A DNA stretch of 64,000 bases, taken from an uncultured Pelagibacteraceae bacterium (GTDB taxonomy: Bacteria; Pseudomonadota; Alphaproteobacteria; Pelagibacterales; Pelagibacteraceae). A model generated the notes under the pieces. It did not search any database, was not told where the DNA came from, and worked only from the letters and a program-made list of their open reading frames with translations. The stretch spans positions 52,465-116,464 of the forward strand of contig CACNQD010000004.1 of assembly GCA_902622545.1 (NCBI GenBank), given 5' to 3'. Position 1 is the stretch's first letter. Each line of letters begins with the position of its first letter. Made by a program: the position numbers and the translations under genes. Of the stretch, positions 8,437-18,550 are shown one piece after another.

Positions 8437-9327
8437 TTAAAATTCCCACTCTGAAATTTTGCTGTATAAAAAGTTCCTGAAAGCTTGAACTCTGGCCACA
8501 TTTTTCATTGATTGAGGGTAAACAAAATGGGCTTCTGTTATTGGGCCTTCAATATTTGGTAATACTTTAACAATATTTGGCTGATTTACAGTAATATAAT
8601 CAGGTAAAGCAGCTAATCCAACTCCACTTTGAACAGCTAACAATAAGCCATAAACACTATTAACTTTCATTACAGTTTTCCTTTTTTTGTTATCTTTAGT
8701 GCCTAATTTTAAAGCCCAATCAGGATTGTAAACTGGTGAAGGAGCGCCTCTTCCAAATGATATAAAATAGTGTTTATTTAAGTCACTTGTGCTTTTGGGA
8801 AAACCATGTTTTTCCAAATATTTTGGAGAACCATAAATATGGTAATTTATATCTATCAACTTTTTTTGAATGTAATTCAATTGTTTAGGTCTTCTCATAA
8901 AAATACCAATATCAGCTTGTCTTGTGCTTAAATCTAGCTCTTTATCATCAAAAATAAGCTCTACTTCTATATCTGGATTTAGTTGCATGAATTCTTGAAT
9001 TCTTGGGGTTAACCATGTTGTTCCAAAACTTACAACGGTGGTGACAGTTAATTTACCGCTTGGTTTATTTTTTTGATCTCCAAGTGAAGTTTCGACCTCT
9101 TTAAGCTTACTAATTACCTCATGGGCAGTCTTAAATACGTATTCTCCATTTTCAGTTAAAGTAAGGCCTCTTGCGTGTCTTTCGAAAAGTTTAACTTTAA
9201 GATCTTCTTCTAAAGCTTGAATTTGTCTACTTATTGCTGATTGACTAAGATTTAGATTAACTGTTGCGCTTGTAAAACTACCAGCTTCTGCAACTGCGTG
9301 AAATATTTTTAGCTTGTCCCAATCCAT
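8437..9327 (-). CDS. LysR-family transcriptional regulator
   Basis: A 296-aa protein of normal LysR length. The N-terminal winged helix-turn-helix spans about residues 1-60, with FHAVAEAGSFTSATVNLNLS and QSAISRQIQALEEDL typical of the family. A type-2 periplasmic-binding-fold effector domain follows from about residue 90. Its ATG overlaps the acuI stop by one base (TAATG), so the two are co-transcribed. By context it may regulate acuI, although the next operon downstream (fbpA) is also close. The effector cannot be read from the sequence. Confidence 0.88.
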   Translation of the reverse strand: MDWDKLKIFHAVAEAGSFTSATVNLNLSQSAISRQIQALEEDLKVKLFERHARGLTLTENGEYVFKTAHEVISKLKEVETSLGDQKNKPSGKLTVTTVVSFGTTWLTPRIQEFMQLNPDIEVELIFDDKELDLSTRQADIGIFMRRPKQLNYIQKKLIDINYHIYGSPKYLEKHGFPKSTSDLNKHYFISFGRGAPSPVYNPDWALKLGTKDNKKRKTVMKVNSVYGLLLAVQSGVGLAALPDYITVNQPNIVKVLPNIEGPITEAHFVYPQSMKNVARVQAFRNFLYSKISEWEF

Positions 9328-10328
9328 TATTTATTAACATTAATAATGTATCTTCCAGAAGTTTTGCCTTCAAGCATTTTTGAATATTCAACTAAAAGTT
9401 GTTCGAGACTTATTTCTTTAATGGACTTGTCAAGTAAATCAAAATCTACAAGTTTTGAAACTTCATCCCAAAGGAATTCTCTTCTCTTTATAGATACACT
9501 TACAGAGTCGATACCCCAAAGTTTTACACCTCTTATGATAAAAGGCATTACAGTAGTATTTAATTTTATACTTGATGCATTTCCACACGCAGCAACTATT
9601 CCATTTGGCTTAACATGGGATAGAATGTTAGCTAAAATATTTCCACCAACTGTATCAACTGCACCATCGTACAATCCTTTATCCAATGGTCTTGCCTCTT
9701 TGTCTAAGTCACCTGATTTTATTACATTTTTTGCACCTAGTGATTTAAGATATTCTTCATTTGGTTTAGTTGTTGCGGCTGTTACATTGCAACCCATTTT
9801 ACTAAGTATCATGACAGCAATACTACCAACTCCACCAGAGGCTCCTGTAACAATTAAATCGTTAACTTTTTCCCCAAGTAGCAAAACTTCTCTAGTTTGT
9901 TTAGTCGTAAAAGCGCATTGGATTGCTGTCATGCCGGCAGTACCTAACATCATCGCTTGTCTCGATGTAATCCCTTTAGGTTTTTTTACCAAAAAATTTG
10001 AATTTACTTTTGCAAATTGAGAATATCCACCAAAATAGATTTCACCAACTCTCCAACCAGTTTGGATTATTTCGTCACCTTCTTTAAACTTCTCACTTTT
10101 ACTTTCAACTACCGTGCCTGAAAAATCTATACCTGGAATATGTGGAAATTCTTTAACTAATCTTGCACCATTTTTTAAAATTAAAGCATCCTTAAAATTT
10201 AAAGTGGAATAGTCAACTTTAACTAAAACATCACCGTGTTTTAAAAATGACTTTTGTATAGTCTTAATCTCTCTTGAAAAATTTTCACCTTCTTGATTTA
10301 CAATTAACGCTTTAAAATTATCAGACAT
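9327..10328 (-). CDS. acuI: Acryloyl-CoA reductase AcuI / YhdH-family quinone oxidoreductase
   Basis: A 333-aa zinc-independent medium-chain dehydrogenase/reductase. The N-terminal GroES-like part contains YSTLNFKDALILKNGA and FPHIPGIDFSGTV. The NADPH-binding Rossmann motif is VTGASGGVGSIAVMIL near residues 159-174. This is the MDR group containing YhdH/AcuI, which reduces acryloyl-CoA to propionyl-CoA with NADPH and detoxifies the product of DMSP cleavage. It overlaps the LysR gene by one base. The acryloyl-CoA role is established for the group; specificity here is inferred. Confidence 0.82.
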   Translation of the reverse strand: MSDNFKALIVNQEGENFSREIKTIQKSFLKHGDVLVKVDYSTLNFKDALILKNGARLVKEFPHIPGIDFSGTVVESKSEKFKEGDEIIQTGWRVGEIYFGGYSQFAKVNSNFLVKKPKGITSRQAMMLGTAGMTAIQCAFTTKQTREVLLLGEKVNDLIVTGASGGVGSIAVMILSKMGCNVTAATTKPNEEYLKSLGAKNVIKSGDLDKEARPLDKGLYDGAVDTVGGNILANILSHVKPNGIVAACGNASSIKLNTTVMPFIIRGVKLWGIDSVSVSIKRREFLWDEVSKLVDFDLLDKSIKEISLEQLLVEYSKMLEGKTSGRYIINVNK

Positions 10329-10345
10329 TACTTTTTTTTAATTTA

Positions 10346-10957
10346 TTAGATTTTGCTACTAATAAATCTTAGATATCTATTTTGACAAGCTAGGTCGTCT
10401 TTAAATTTACCTAAATAATAATTAGTTATAGTTGTGGCTTGTTCTTTTTTAATTCCTCTAGTTGTCATACATTGATGTGTTGCATTTATTGTAACTGCTA
10501 CTCCTTTAGCTTGTAAAGAGTCCATCAAAGTTGTTGCTATTTGTTTTGTTAATCTTTCCTGAGTTTGCATTCTTCTTGAAAAAACTTCTACAACCCTTGC
10601 AAGTTTACTTAAACCTACAACTCTTTCATTTGGCATGTAAGCTACATGTGCAATTCCTAAAATCGGTGCCATGTGATGTTCGCAATGACTCTGAACTGAT
10701 ATATTTTTTTGTATTACCATATCATTATATCCCTCTACATCACCAAAAGTTTTGCTTAGTATTTTATTAGGGTCTTCCTGGTAGCCTTTAAAATATTCTC
10801 TATATGCTTTTAAAACTCTCTTAGGAGTTTCTAATAATCCTTCTCTGCTTGGATCTTCACCTATCCATTTTAATATTTTTATATAAGCCTCTTCAGCTTC
10901 TTTATCTGATACTTCGCTATTATTGGTTGGCTTATTTTGCTCTTTAACTAATTTCAT
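10346..10957 (-). CDS. folE: GTP cyclohydrolase I
   Basis: A 203-aa enzyme that converts GTP to 7,8-dihydroneopterin triphosphate, the first step of folate synthesis. I chose the ATG at 10957; one codon upstream is a GTG. The zinc-site and active-site motifs are SHCEHHMAPILG (about residues 90-101) and HQCMTTRGIKK, which together supply the Cys and His ligands of the canonical zinc enzyme. Length and motifs are standard. It is divergent from hisI across a 77-bp spacer that shows only AT-rich sequence. Confidence 0.96.
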   Translation of the reverse strand: MKLVKEQNKPTNNSEVSDKEAEEAYIKILKWIGEDPSREGLLETPKRVLKAYREYFKGYQEDPNKILSKTFGDVEGYNDMVIQKNISVQSHCEHHMAPILGIAHVAYMPNERVVGLSKLARVVEVFSRRMQTQERLTKQIATTLMDSLQAKGVAVTINATHQCMTTRGIKKEQATTITNYYLGKFKDDLACQNRYLRFISSKI

Positions 10958-11034
10958 CACAATAGTTATATATATAATTTAACCTTTTTAAAATATTTAT
11001 TATAATCTTTTATGTGTTAAATACTTCTAAAAAT

Positions 11035-11502
11035 ATGTTTAAAAAAAGAGAAAATGTCACAGATATTGAGGAAGGAAATTTATTATCCCCTAAATTTGAT
11101 AATGATGGATTAATACCAGTTATCACTACGTGTTCAAAGACAAAAGAAATATTAATGCATGGTTATATGAATGTAGAAGCTTTAAAAAAAACAATTGAAT
11201 CTAAAGAAGCTCATTACTGGAGTAGATCAAGAAATCAAATATGGCGTAAGGGAAACACAAGTGGTTTTGTGCAAAAAGTTATTGAAATAAGAATTGACGA
11301 TGATCAAGATGCTGTATGGTTAACTGTAGATATTGGTTCAGGTTCAAGTTGCCATGTTGGATATAAATCTTGTTTTTATAGATCCATTCCTCTAGGAAAA
11401 ATTGACAATGCTAGAGAGATTAAAATGAAATTTGAAGAAAAAGAAAAGAAATTTGATCCTGAAGTTGTTTATAAAGATCAACCAAATCCAACTAAAATAT
11501 AA
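11035..11502 (+). CDS. hisI: Phosphoribosyl-AMP cyclohydrolase
   Basis: A 155-aa enzyme that opens the adenine ring of phosphoribosyl-AMP in histidine synthesis. I chose the ATG at 11035; an upstream in-frame GTG would add a poorly conserved 7-residue leader. The motifs YWSRSRNQIWRKGNTSG (61-77) and SCHVGYKSCFYR (105-116) are diagnostic. In the usual metal motif DCDxD the cysteine is a zinc ligand, but here it reads DDDQD (88-92), leaving C106 and C113. The metal site may therefore differ. The next gene starts in the TAATG overlap. Confidence 0.93.
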   Translation: MFKKRENVTDIEEGNLLSPKFDNDGLIPVITTCSKTKEILMHGYMNVEALKKTIESKEAHYWSRSRNQIWRKGNTSGFVQKVIEIRIDDDQDAVWLTVDIGSGSSCHVGYKSCFYRSIPLGKIDNAREIKMKFEEKEKKFDPEVVYKDQPNPTKI

Positions 11503-12122
11503 TGTCTAAAAAAATTAATATAATAAGTCCTTTTGGTCCTAAATTAGCAAAAATAAAACTTAGTAAAAAAGTTGTAAGCGATATTAATCAAGAGGTTGAA
11601 AGAATTATATTAAATGATAAAAAATTTAAAAAAAAAGATTACTCTAAAAAATTAGTTGGTGAAGTATATCAGGAGATTGAGCTTTCTAAAAATTTTATAA
11701 ATAAAAAACTTAAAAAGTTTATTCATCAAAAAGTCAAAAATTATTTGAAAAGTACAATTAATAAATCAACTAATAAAATAAATATCAAAAATTTTTGGGT
11801 GGTTAGACAATTTAAAAATGAATACAATCCAGTTCATTACCATGACGGAAATATATCTGGAGTAGGATATTTAAAAATACCAAAAAACTTAAATTTTAGT
11901 AAAAAGAAAAAGAAAACTAATGGAACTATAGATTTTATAAATGGTTCAAGGATGTTTTTAAATAAAAGTATCTATAATCATGTACCAAAAGTTGGTGATT
12001 TAATATTATTTCCAAACTATCTTATGCATACTGCATATCCTTTTGTCGTTGATGGCGAAAGAAGATCATTCTCTTTTAATGTTGAATTAGATAAAAAAGT
12101 TGCTGACGTTTTTCATGACTAA
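11502..12122 (+). CDS. Putative 2-oxoglutarate/Fe(II) oxygenase-fold protein
   Basis: A 206-aa Lys-rich protein. The C-terminal half looks like the small 2OG-Fe(II) oxygenases of the TIGR02466/PF13759 type. It has PVHYHDGNISGVGYL at 110-124 (His112 and His114 as candidate metal ligands), a distal LMHTAYPF with His176, and ERRSFSFN (186-193), whose Arg would bind 2-oxoglutarate. The N-terminal ~95 residues are poorly conserved. Its ATG overlaps the hisI stop by one base and its end overlaps the DUF2237 gene by 8 nt, so all three are probably co-transcribed. The substrate is unknown. Confidence 0.7.
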   Translation: MSKKINIISPFGPKLAKIKLSKKVVSDINQEVERIILNDKKFKKKDYSKKLVGEVYQEIELSKNFINKKLKKFIHQKVKNYLKSTINKSTNKINIKNFWVVRQFKNEYNPVHYHDGNISGVGYLKIPKNLNFSKKKKKTNGTIDFINGSRMFLNKSIYNHVPKVGDLILFPNYLMHTAYPFVVDGERRSFSFNVELDKKVADVFHD

Positions 12123-12489
12123 AAAACAAAAAAACGTTTTAGGTGAGGATCTTGAATTATGCTCATCAGATCCATTGACCGGATGGTATAGAGATGGATG
12201 TTGTAATACAGATGAAAATGATAAAGGTGTTCATACAGTTTGTGCAAAAGTATCTAATGAATTTTTAAGTTGGTGCAAAGAGGCTGGAAATGATTTAATA
12301 ACACCTCATCCAGAATTTGGATTTCCTGGTTTAAAGGACGGTGATTGTTGGTGTGTTTGTGCAAGTTGGTATGCGAGAGCAATTGATGCAAATAAAGGGT
12401 GTCCTATTTTTTTAAAAAGAACACACGAAAATACGTTAAAGATTATTCCAATTGAAACTTTAAAAAAATACGCAATAGACTTATCTTAA
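12115..12489 (+). CDS. DUF2237 family protein
   Basis: A 124-aa protein (ATG at 12115; the in-frame upstream TTG is less likely). It contains NVLGEDLELCSSDPLTGWYRDGCC-type sequence at the N-terminus and GDCWCVCASWYARA near residues 79-92, typical of the conserved DUF2237 family. Several cysteines are clustered in both motifs. The biochemical function of the family is not established. It overlaps the preceding oxygenase-like gene by 8 nt, which suggests coupled translation, and converges on ETF-QO with one base between the stops. Confidence 0.85.
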   Translation: MTKKQKNVLGEDLELCSSDPLTGWYRDGCCNTDENDKGVHTVCAKVSNEFLSWCKEAGNDLITPHPEFGFPGLKDGDCWCVCASWYARAIDANKGCPIFLKRTHENTLKIIPIETLKKYAIDLS

Positions 12490-12490
12490 A

Positions 12491-14110
12491 TTACATATTC
12501 CCATATCTTGGACCACCACTTCCTTCAGGTGTTACCCAAGTAATATTTTGGGAAGGTTCTTTGATATCACATGTCTTGCAATGGATGCAATTCTGAGCAT
12601 TTATTACAAATTTCGGTGAACCATTTTCATTTTGAACTTCGTAAACTCCTGCTGGACAATATCTTTGAGCAGGTTCATCATATTTTTCTAAAGTATATTT
12701 TATTGGTAATTCTTTATCTTTTAGCTGGAGATGTACTGGCTGATTGTCTTCATGATTTGTTCCGGTCAAATATACAGAGCTAGTCTTGTCAAAAGTTAAA
12801 ATATTATCTGGTTTTGGGTACTCTATAACTGGCATCTTATTTGCTGGTTTTAGAGTTTCATGATCTGCGTGCTTATGTTTCAATGTAAATGGTAGCTTTC
12901 CTCTAAATAATATTTGGTCAATCCCAGTAAAAATAATTCCTAAAATTAAACCCCAACTAAAGCTTGGTTTAACATTTCTTGCAGCATGTAATTCATGATA
13001 AGCCCAACTTTTTTTGAATTTGTCCTCATAAATTGATAAATCTTTTTTGTCTTTTAAATGCTCAACTATTGTTTCTGCAGCTATTAAACCACTTTTCATT
13101 GCTGTATGTGAACCTTTTATTTTAGGCATATTTAAAGTGCCAGCATCACATCCAATTAACAATGCACCAGGCATAAACATTTTTGGTAAACTTTGAATTC
13201 CTCCCTCAATTAATGCTCTTGCACCGTACGAAATTCTTTTACCTCCATTAAGCATTTTTGAAATTGCAGGATGCGTTTTAAATCTTTGAAATTCATCAAA
13301 AGGAGATAGATGAGGGTTTTGATAATCTAAACCAATTACATATCCTAAATAAACTTCTTTGTTTTCGGCATGATAAACGAAGCTACCACCGTATGTATTA
13401 TTATCTAATGGCCAACCAGCGGTGTGCATGACTAATCCTTCTTGATGATTTTTTTCATCTACTTTCCAAATTTCTTTAAAACCAATACCATACTGTTGTG
13501 GATTTTTTCCTTTACTAAGATCAAATTTTTTAATTAAATTCTTTCCTAGGTGTCCTCTACAACCTTCAGCAAAAACAGTTACTTTCGCATGAAGTTCCAT
13601 TCCAGGCTCATAGCTATCTTTTTTTTCTCCATTTTTATCTAAACCCATGTCTTGAGTAATAACACCTTTTACAGAGCCATTCTCATGATACAAAATTTCA
13701 GATGCTGGAAAACCCGGGAATATTTCTACACCTAATGCTTCTGCTTGCTCAGCTAGCCATCTACACAAATTTGCAAGACTTATAATATAATTTTTATGAT
13801 TTTGTTGAACTTTTGGTAGTAGCCATGTCGGCCAACTTATTGATTTTGTTTTACCAAGAAATAAAAATTTTTCTTTTGTAACTTTTGTTTTAATTGGTGA
13901 ATTTAGTTCTTTCCAGTTCGGTATTAATTCATCCAAAGCCCTCGTTTCAAAAACATTCCCTGATAAAATATGGGAACCAATTTCTGCTCCCTTTTCTAAA
14001 ACACAAACATTGATGTCAGAATTTAATTGTTTAAGTTTTATTGCTGTTGCTAGTCCTGATGGTCCTCCACCAACAATAACAACATCATATTCCATAACTT
14101 CTCTTGTCAT
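12491..14110 (-). CDS. Electron transfer flavoprotein-ubiquinone oxidoreductase
   Basis: A 539-aa membrane-associated flavoprotein that takes electrons from reduced ETF and passes them to ubiquinone. The FAD-binding motif VVIVGGGPSGLATAIKL begins near residue 10. The C-terminus carries the 4Fe-4S ligands as YCPAGVYEV followed by NCIHCKTCDIKEP, the standard ETF-QO arrangement. It lies 3 bp after etfA in the dimethylglycine dehydrogenase operon, giving a complete route from dehydrogenase to quinone. Start choice: the ATG at 14110 follows etfA closely; a second ATG five codons in is possible. Confidence 0.96.
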   Translation of the reverse strand: MTREVMEYDVVIVGGGPSGLATAIKLKQLNSDINVCVLEKGAEIGSHILSGNVFETRALDELIPNWKELNSPIKTKVTKEKFLFLGKTKSISWPTWLLPKVQQNHKNYIISLANLCRWLAEQAEALGVEIFPGFPASEILYHENGSVKGVITQDMGLDKNGEKKDSYEPGMELHAKVTVFAEGCRGHLGKNLIKKFDLSKGKNPQQYGIGFKEIWKVDEKNHQEGLVMHTAGWPLDNNTYGGSFVYHAENKEVYLGYVIGLDYQNPHLSPFDEFQRFKTHPAISKMLNGGKRISYGARALIEGGIQSLPKMFMPGALLIGCDAGTLNMPKIKGSHTAMKSGLIAAETIVEHLKDKKDLSIYEDKFKKSWAYHELHAARNVKPSFSWGLILGIIFTGIDQILFRGKLPFTLKHKHADHETLKPANKMPVIEYPKPDNILTFDKTSSVYLTGTNHEDNQPVHLQLKDKELPIKYTLEKYDEPAQRYCPAGVYEVQNENGSPKFVINAQNCIHCKTCDIKEPSQNITWVTPEGSGGPRYGNM

Positions 14111-14113
14111 GAA

Positions 14114-15067
14114 TTACTTTTGAATACTATTGAGTTTATTTAATTCTTCTAAAAATTGAGGTAGTGCTTCAAACAAGTCTGCTTCTAATCCATAATCTGC
14201 AACACTAAAAATCGGAGCTTCTCCATCTTTGTTGATTGCAACGATTACTTTACTCTCTTTCATTCCAGCTAAGTGTTGGATCGCTCCAGATATTCCAACT
14301 GCAATGTACAAATCGGGAACAACAACTTTACCAGTTTGGCCTACTTGATGATCGTTAGTAATATAACCTGCATCGACCGCTGCTCTTGAAGCTCCAATCG
14401 CTGCGTTAAGTTTATCTGCGATATCAGAAATCAATTTAAAGTTATCTGAATTTTGCATTCCTCTTCCACCAGAAATAACAACTCTTGCAGTTCCTAACTC
14501 TGGTCTATCAGATTTTATTTCCTCTCTCTTAACAAATTTTGAACTCTCAAATTTATCTCCTGGATCAGATTTAACTATTTCTGCTGATCCTCCAGTTGAA
14601 GGTGCTGGATCAAATGATGTTGGTCTAATTGTAACACATTTTTTTTTATCAGTGCTTTTAACAGTTGCAAATGCATTACCTGCATAAATTGGTCTTAAAA
14701 AAGTATCTTCAGAAATTACATTAACAATATCACTAACTTGAGACGTATCTAATAATGCTGCCACTCTAGGCATTAAATTTTTTCCAAATGTATTTGCTGA
14801 ACAAACAATGTGTGAATAATTATCTACATGCTTTAAAATCGTAGATGTGTAATTTTCAGCAGTAAAATTATCAAATATTTCGTTATCAACATGGATCACT
14901 TTTTTGACTAAAGGTATTTCGCTTGCAGCTTTTGCAACACTATCTGATTTGTTGCCAAGAACTAAAACATGTAAATCTTCATTGATTTTTGATGCTGCTG
15001 TAGCTGCATTAAAAGTAAATGGTCTAAGATCTGTGTTATTATGTTCCGCTATTAATAAAATTGACAT
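14114..15067 (-). CDS. etfA: Electron transfer flavoprotein alpha subunit
   Basis: A 317-aa subunit of the FAD-containing heterodimer that carries electrons from acyl-CoA and dimethylglycine dehydrogenases. The C-terminal FAD domain shows the family blocks [35 protein letters not shown] and GISGAIQH (about residues 200-270). The N-terminal domain pairs with EtfB. It starts in a one-base overlap with the etfB stop, which supports co-translation. Length is standard. Confidence 0.97.
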   Translation of the reverse strand: MSILLIAEHNNTDLRPFTFNAATAASKINEDLHVLVLGNKSDSVAKAASEIPLVKKVIHVDNEIFDNFTAENYTSTILKHVDNYSHIVCSANTFGKNLMPRVAALLDTSQVSDIVNVISEDTFLRPIYAGNAFATVKSTDKKKCVTIRPTSFDPAPSTGGSAEIVKSDPGDKFESSKFVKREEIKSDRPELGTARVVISGGRGMQNSDNFKLISDIADKLNAAIGASRAAVDAGYITNDHQVGQTGKVVVPDLYIAVGISGAIQHLAGMKESKVIVAINKDGEAPIFSVADYGLEADLFEALPQFLEELNKLNSIQK

Positions 15068-15816
15068 TATATTACTTTAGCCTCATTTTTTAATTTTTGA
15101 ACCAATTCTGATACACTTGCGACTTTTATACCAGCTTTTCTTTTTGGTGGTTCTTCTACTTTAATTTGCTCGATTCTTGCTTTAGTATCAACCCCTAAAT
15201 CAGATGCATTTAACTGTTCTAAAGGTTTTTTCTTTGCCTTCATAATATTTGGTAAAGATGCGTATCTTGGTTCATTAAGTCTTAGATCACAGGTTACAAT
15301 CGCAGGTATATTTACTTCAATTGTTTCTAAACCTTCATCAATTTCTCGAGTGACTTCTAATGATTTTTCTTTAACTTCAATTTTTGAAGCAAAAGTTGCT
15401 TGTGGCCAATCTAATATTGCAGCTAACATTTGACCTGTTTGATTACAATCATCATCAATTGCTTGTTTTCCCATAAAAACTAAATCCGGATTTTCTTTTT
15501 CAACTATCTTTTTTAATATTTTAGATACAGCCAACGGCTCAACTATTCCATCAACTTTAACATGAATTCCTCTGTCTGCTCCTACAGCAAGAGCTTTTCT
15601 TACTGTTTCTTGTGCTTTATCATCTCCGATTGTAATTGCTACAACCTCTTTAGCTTTACCTGACTCTTTTATCTTTACCGCTTCTTCGATTGCATTATCA
15701 TCGGGTGGATTAGTAGACATCTTAACATTGTCAGTTACAACTCCAGTCCCATCATCCTTTACTCTGACTTGGACGTTATAATCAATTACTCTTTTTACAG
15801 CTACTAATATTTTCAT
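15067..15816 (-). CDS. etfB: Electron transfer flavoprotein beta subunit
   Basis: A 249-aa partner of EtfA that binds AMP and holds the loop recognising client dehydrogenases. The N-terminus [20 protein letters not shown], the segment [16 protein letters not shown] (36-51) and the recognition loop [19 protein letters not shown] (about 180-198) are typical. It overlaps both neighbours by a single base: the dehydrogenase upstream and etfA downstream. Confidence 0.97.
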   Translation of the reverse strand: MKILVAVKRVIDYNVQVRVKDDGTGVVTDNVKMSTNPPDDNAIEEAVKIKESGKAKEVVAITIGDDKAQETVRKALAVGADRGIHVKVDGIVEPLAVSKILKKIVEKENPDLVFMGKQAIDDDCNQTGQMLAAILDWPQATFASKIEVKEKSLEVTREIDEGLETIEVNIPAIVTCDLRLNEPRYASLPNIMKAKKKPLEQLNASDLGVDTKARIEQIKVEEPPKRKAGIKVASVSELVQKLKNEAKVI

Positions 15817-18248
15817 TATGCTCTCAATAATTTATTTTCTGGATCATAAGGACTTTCTTCCAGAATGGTTGCATCAAATTTTTCACCTAAAATTTCAACT
15901 TTTAATTTTTGTCCTACATTGCCAAGCTCTGGTTTAACCATGCCTAGTGCAATTGATTTACCTAATCTAAAACCGTAATCGCCACCTGTTGCTCTTCCAA
16001 TAACACTTCCATTTTCATAAATAGGATTGTTTCCAAGAACATCTGCATCTTTCGGATGATGAATTTCTAATGTAACTAATTTATTATTAAATCCCTTTTC
16101 TCTCCACTTGTTTAAAGCTTCTAAACCAATAAAGCTTCCTTTATTTGGATGAATGAATCTATCTAAACCACTTTCATAAGGCGAGTATTCGATTGATAAC
16201 TCTGTACCAACCAGTTTGTATGATTTTTCAACTCTCAAACTATTCATTGCTCTAATACCAAAAGGCTTAATACCTAAATCTTTTCCTGCTTCCATTAATT
16301 TATCGAAAATGTGATTTTGATATTCAACTGGATGATGAAGTTCCCATCCAAGCTCTCCAACAAAATTTACTCTCATTGCATTAACAGGTGCATAACCTAC
16401 ATCAACCATTTTAGAACTTAACCATTTAAAGTTTTCATTTGAAAAATCATCTTTAGAAACTTTTTGCATTAGTTCTCTAGCTTTTGGTCCTGCAACAACA
16501 AGAACACCATTGCTATTTGTTAAATTTTCAAATTGAACAGATCCATCATTTGGCATCCATTTTAAAATCCAATCGTGGTCTAATCTTTGAAAAGCACCAG
16601 CAGAAACAAGATAAAAACTTGTTTCAGACTCTCTCATGATTGTAAATTCTGAATGAACTCCACCTTTTGTATTTAGTGCGTGGCAAAGATTAATTCTTCC
16701 AATTTTTTTTGGTAATTTATTTGCTACAAGCTTATCTAAAAAAGCCTCAGCACCAGGTCCTTTTATTCTACATTTTGCAAAAGCCGTCATATCTAGCAGA
16801 CCAACATTTTCTCTTACGTTCTTGCACTCTTTTTCAATAGCGCTGAACCATTTAGATCTTCTAAACGACCAATCATCTTTTTGGTCCATTCCATCTGTTG
16901 CAAAAAAATTCGGTCTTTCCCATCCAAATTTTTGACCAAACACTGCTCCTAAATTTTTCATTCTATCGTAACACGGGGCTGTTCTTAAAGGTCTTGCTGC
17001 AGGTCTTTCTTCATCTGGGAAATGATTTATAAAAACATGGCTATAGGCCTCCTCGTTCTTTTTAATCAAATATGATTTAGAGCAATAATCTCCATATCTT
17101 CTTGGTTCAACACCAAGCATATCAATTGTAGGTTCTCCATCAACAATCCACTCAGCTAATTGCCAACCTGCACCTCCAGCTGCAGTTATTCCAAAACTAT
17201 GTCCTTCATTAATCCAAAAATTTTTTAATCCCCAAGCTGGTCCAACAATTGGGTTTCCATCTGGCGTATAACAAATTGCACCATTGTAAACTTTCTTAAC
17301 TCCAACTTCACCAAAAGCTGGAACTCTGTGTATAGCGCCCTCTATATGAGGCGCTAGTCTATCTAAATCTTCTTGAAATAATTCATACTCTGAGTTTTTA
17401 GATGGTCCATTAACATAACATGCAGGAGCACCATCTTCATATGGACCCAGAATTAATCCTCCTGCTTCTTCTCTCATGTACCATCTGCTATCACTGTCTC
17501 TTAAAACTCCCATTTCAGGTAAACCTTCTTTTTTTCTTTTTTGGATTTCTGGATGAGGTTCTGTAACAATGTATTGGTGTTCTACTGGTATAACAGGGAT
17601 ATCTAATCCTACCATTTTACCAGTTTGTCTTGCAAAATTTCCTGAACAAGAAATTACATGTTCACACTCTATTGATCCTTTATCAGTTTCAACAACCCAA
17701 CTATCTTTAGTTTGTTTAATTCCAACAACTGTTGTGTTTCTATAAATTTCTGCGCCTTTATTTCTTGCTCCTGTAGCTAAAGCTTGCGTTAAATCTGCTG
17801 GTTGAATGTAACCGTCTTCAGGATGTTGAATTGCTCCTACTAAGTCCGTTGTATTGCATAGTGGCCAAATTTCTTTTACTTGATCTGGAGTTAAAAATTT
17901 TACGTCAACTCCAATTGTTTGTGCAACACCTGCATACTGGAAATATTCATCCATTCTATCTTTATTGTTTGCAAGTCTAATATTAGATACTCTACTGAAG
18001 CCTACATTTTTTCCTGTCTCTTCTTCTAACTTGCCGTACAAGTTAACTGCGTATTTATGTAATTGACCAACCGAATAACTCATGTTGAATAAAGGTAATA
18101 GTCCAGCTGCATGCCAAGTGGATCCAGAAGTTAGTTCTTTTCTTTCAACTAAAACAACATCCGACCAACCTTTTTTTGCTAAATGGTATAGTGCGCTAAC
18201 TCCTACTACGCCACCACCAACAACAACTACTTTTGATTTAGATTTCAC
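15816..18248 (-). CDS. Dimethylglycine dehydrogenase-type flavoprotein (DMGDH/SARDH family)
   Basis: An 810-aa fusion of an FAD dehydrogenase (about residues 1-400) and a GcvT-like tetrahydrofolate domain (about 430-800). [17 protein letters not shown] (7-23) binds FAD, and the His in [12 protein letters not shown] (His46) matches the covalently flavinylated histidine of DMGDH. It oxidatively demethylates dimethylglycine or sarcosine, passing C1 to THF and electrons to ETF. EtfB, EtfA and ETF-QO follow directly with one-base overlaps. The start is a GTG at 18248, since no in-frame ATG precedes the Rossmann motif. Whether dimethylglycine or sarcosine is preferred is not readable here. Confidence 0.9.
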   Translation of the reverse strand: MKSKSKVVVVGGGVVGVSALYHLAKKGWSDVVLVERKELTSGSTWHAAGLLPLFNMSYSVGQLHKYAVNLYGKLEEETGKNVGFSRVSNIRLANNKDRMDEYFQYAGVAQTIGVDVKFLTPDQVKEIWPLCNTTDLVGAIQHPEDGYIQPADLTQALATGARNKGAEIYRNTTVVGIKQTKDSWVVETDKGSIECEHVISCSGNFARQTGKMVGLDIPVIPVEHQYIVTEPHPEIQKRKKEGLPEMGVLRDSDSRWYMREEAGGLILGPYEDGAPACYVNGPSKNSEYELFQEDLDRLAPHIEGAIHRVPAFGEVGVKKVYNGAICYTPDGNPIVGPAWGLKNFWINEGHSFGITAAGGAGWQLAEWIVDGEPTIDMLGVEPRRYGDYCSKSYLIKKNEEAYSHVFINHFPDEERPAARPLRTAPCYDRMKNLGAVFGQKFGWERPNFFATDGMDQKDDWSFRRSKWFSAIEKECKNVRENVGLLDMTAFAKCRIKGPGAEAFLDKLVANKLPKKIGRINLCHALNTKGGVHSEFTIMRESETSFYLVSAGAFQRLDHDWILKWMPNDGSVQFENLTNSNGVLVVAGPKARELMQKVSKDDFSNENFKWLSSKMVDVGYAPVNAMRVNFVGELGWELHHPVEYQNHIFDKLMEAGKDLGIKPFGIRAMNSLRVEKSYKLVGTELSIEYSPYESGLDRFIHPNKGSFIGLEALNKWREKGFNNKLVTLEIHHPKDADVLGNNPIYENGSVIGRATGGDYGFRLGKSIALGMVKPELGNVGQKLKVEILGEKFDATILEESPYDPENKLLRA

Positions 18249-18294
18249 AGTATGGTTTTACTAAATTTTGATAATTTACGAAACATAATTTTTG

Positions 18295-18498
18295 CTAATC
18301 ATCCTCAAAGTCTCGCCAGTCTTTTATATACATAAGGTAACCTGCCACAGTAACGCTTATAGCGCCTACGATCATTCCACAATTTAGACCCGCTGCTTTA
18401 CCCCAAAAATACCATCCAATTTGGGTTGCACCAATAGGTGGTAAGCAAAGGATCGCCATTAAAATTGGGATTCTTAAATAAAAAGGAGGCTTAGACAT
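18295..18498 (-). CDS. Small two-helix membrane protein (67 aa)
   Basis: A 67-aa protein with two hydrophobic stretches (about residues 9-30 and 36-58) and a short acidic tail, DWRDFEDD. A good purine-rich ribosome-binding site (AAAGGAGG) lies 7-8 nt before the ATG at 18498. It sits 46 bp upstream of the dimethylglycine dehydrogenase GTG start in the same direction, so it may be the first gene of that operon. I recognise no named family. An inner-membrane role beside the respiratory ETF chain is only a contextual guess. Confidence 0.75.
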   Translation of the reverse strand: MSKPPFYLRIPILMAILCLPPIGATQIGWYFWGKAAGLNCGMIVGAISVTVAGYLMYIKDWRDFEDD

Positions 18499-18550
18499 AT
18501 TGTGAAATTACCAAAATAGGGATTTTAATATATAATTCTAATGACGCACT

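Noticed and set aside
9346..10020. Plus-strand ORF of 224 aa inside acuI
   Set aside because: It is antisense to the clear MDR motifs of acuI and its own translation shows no recognisable domain.
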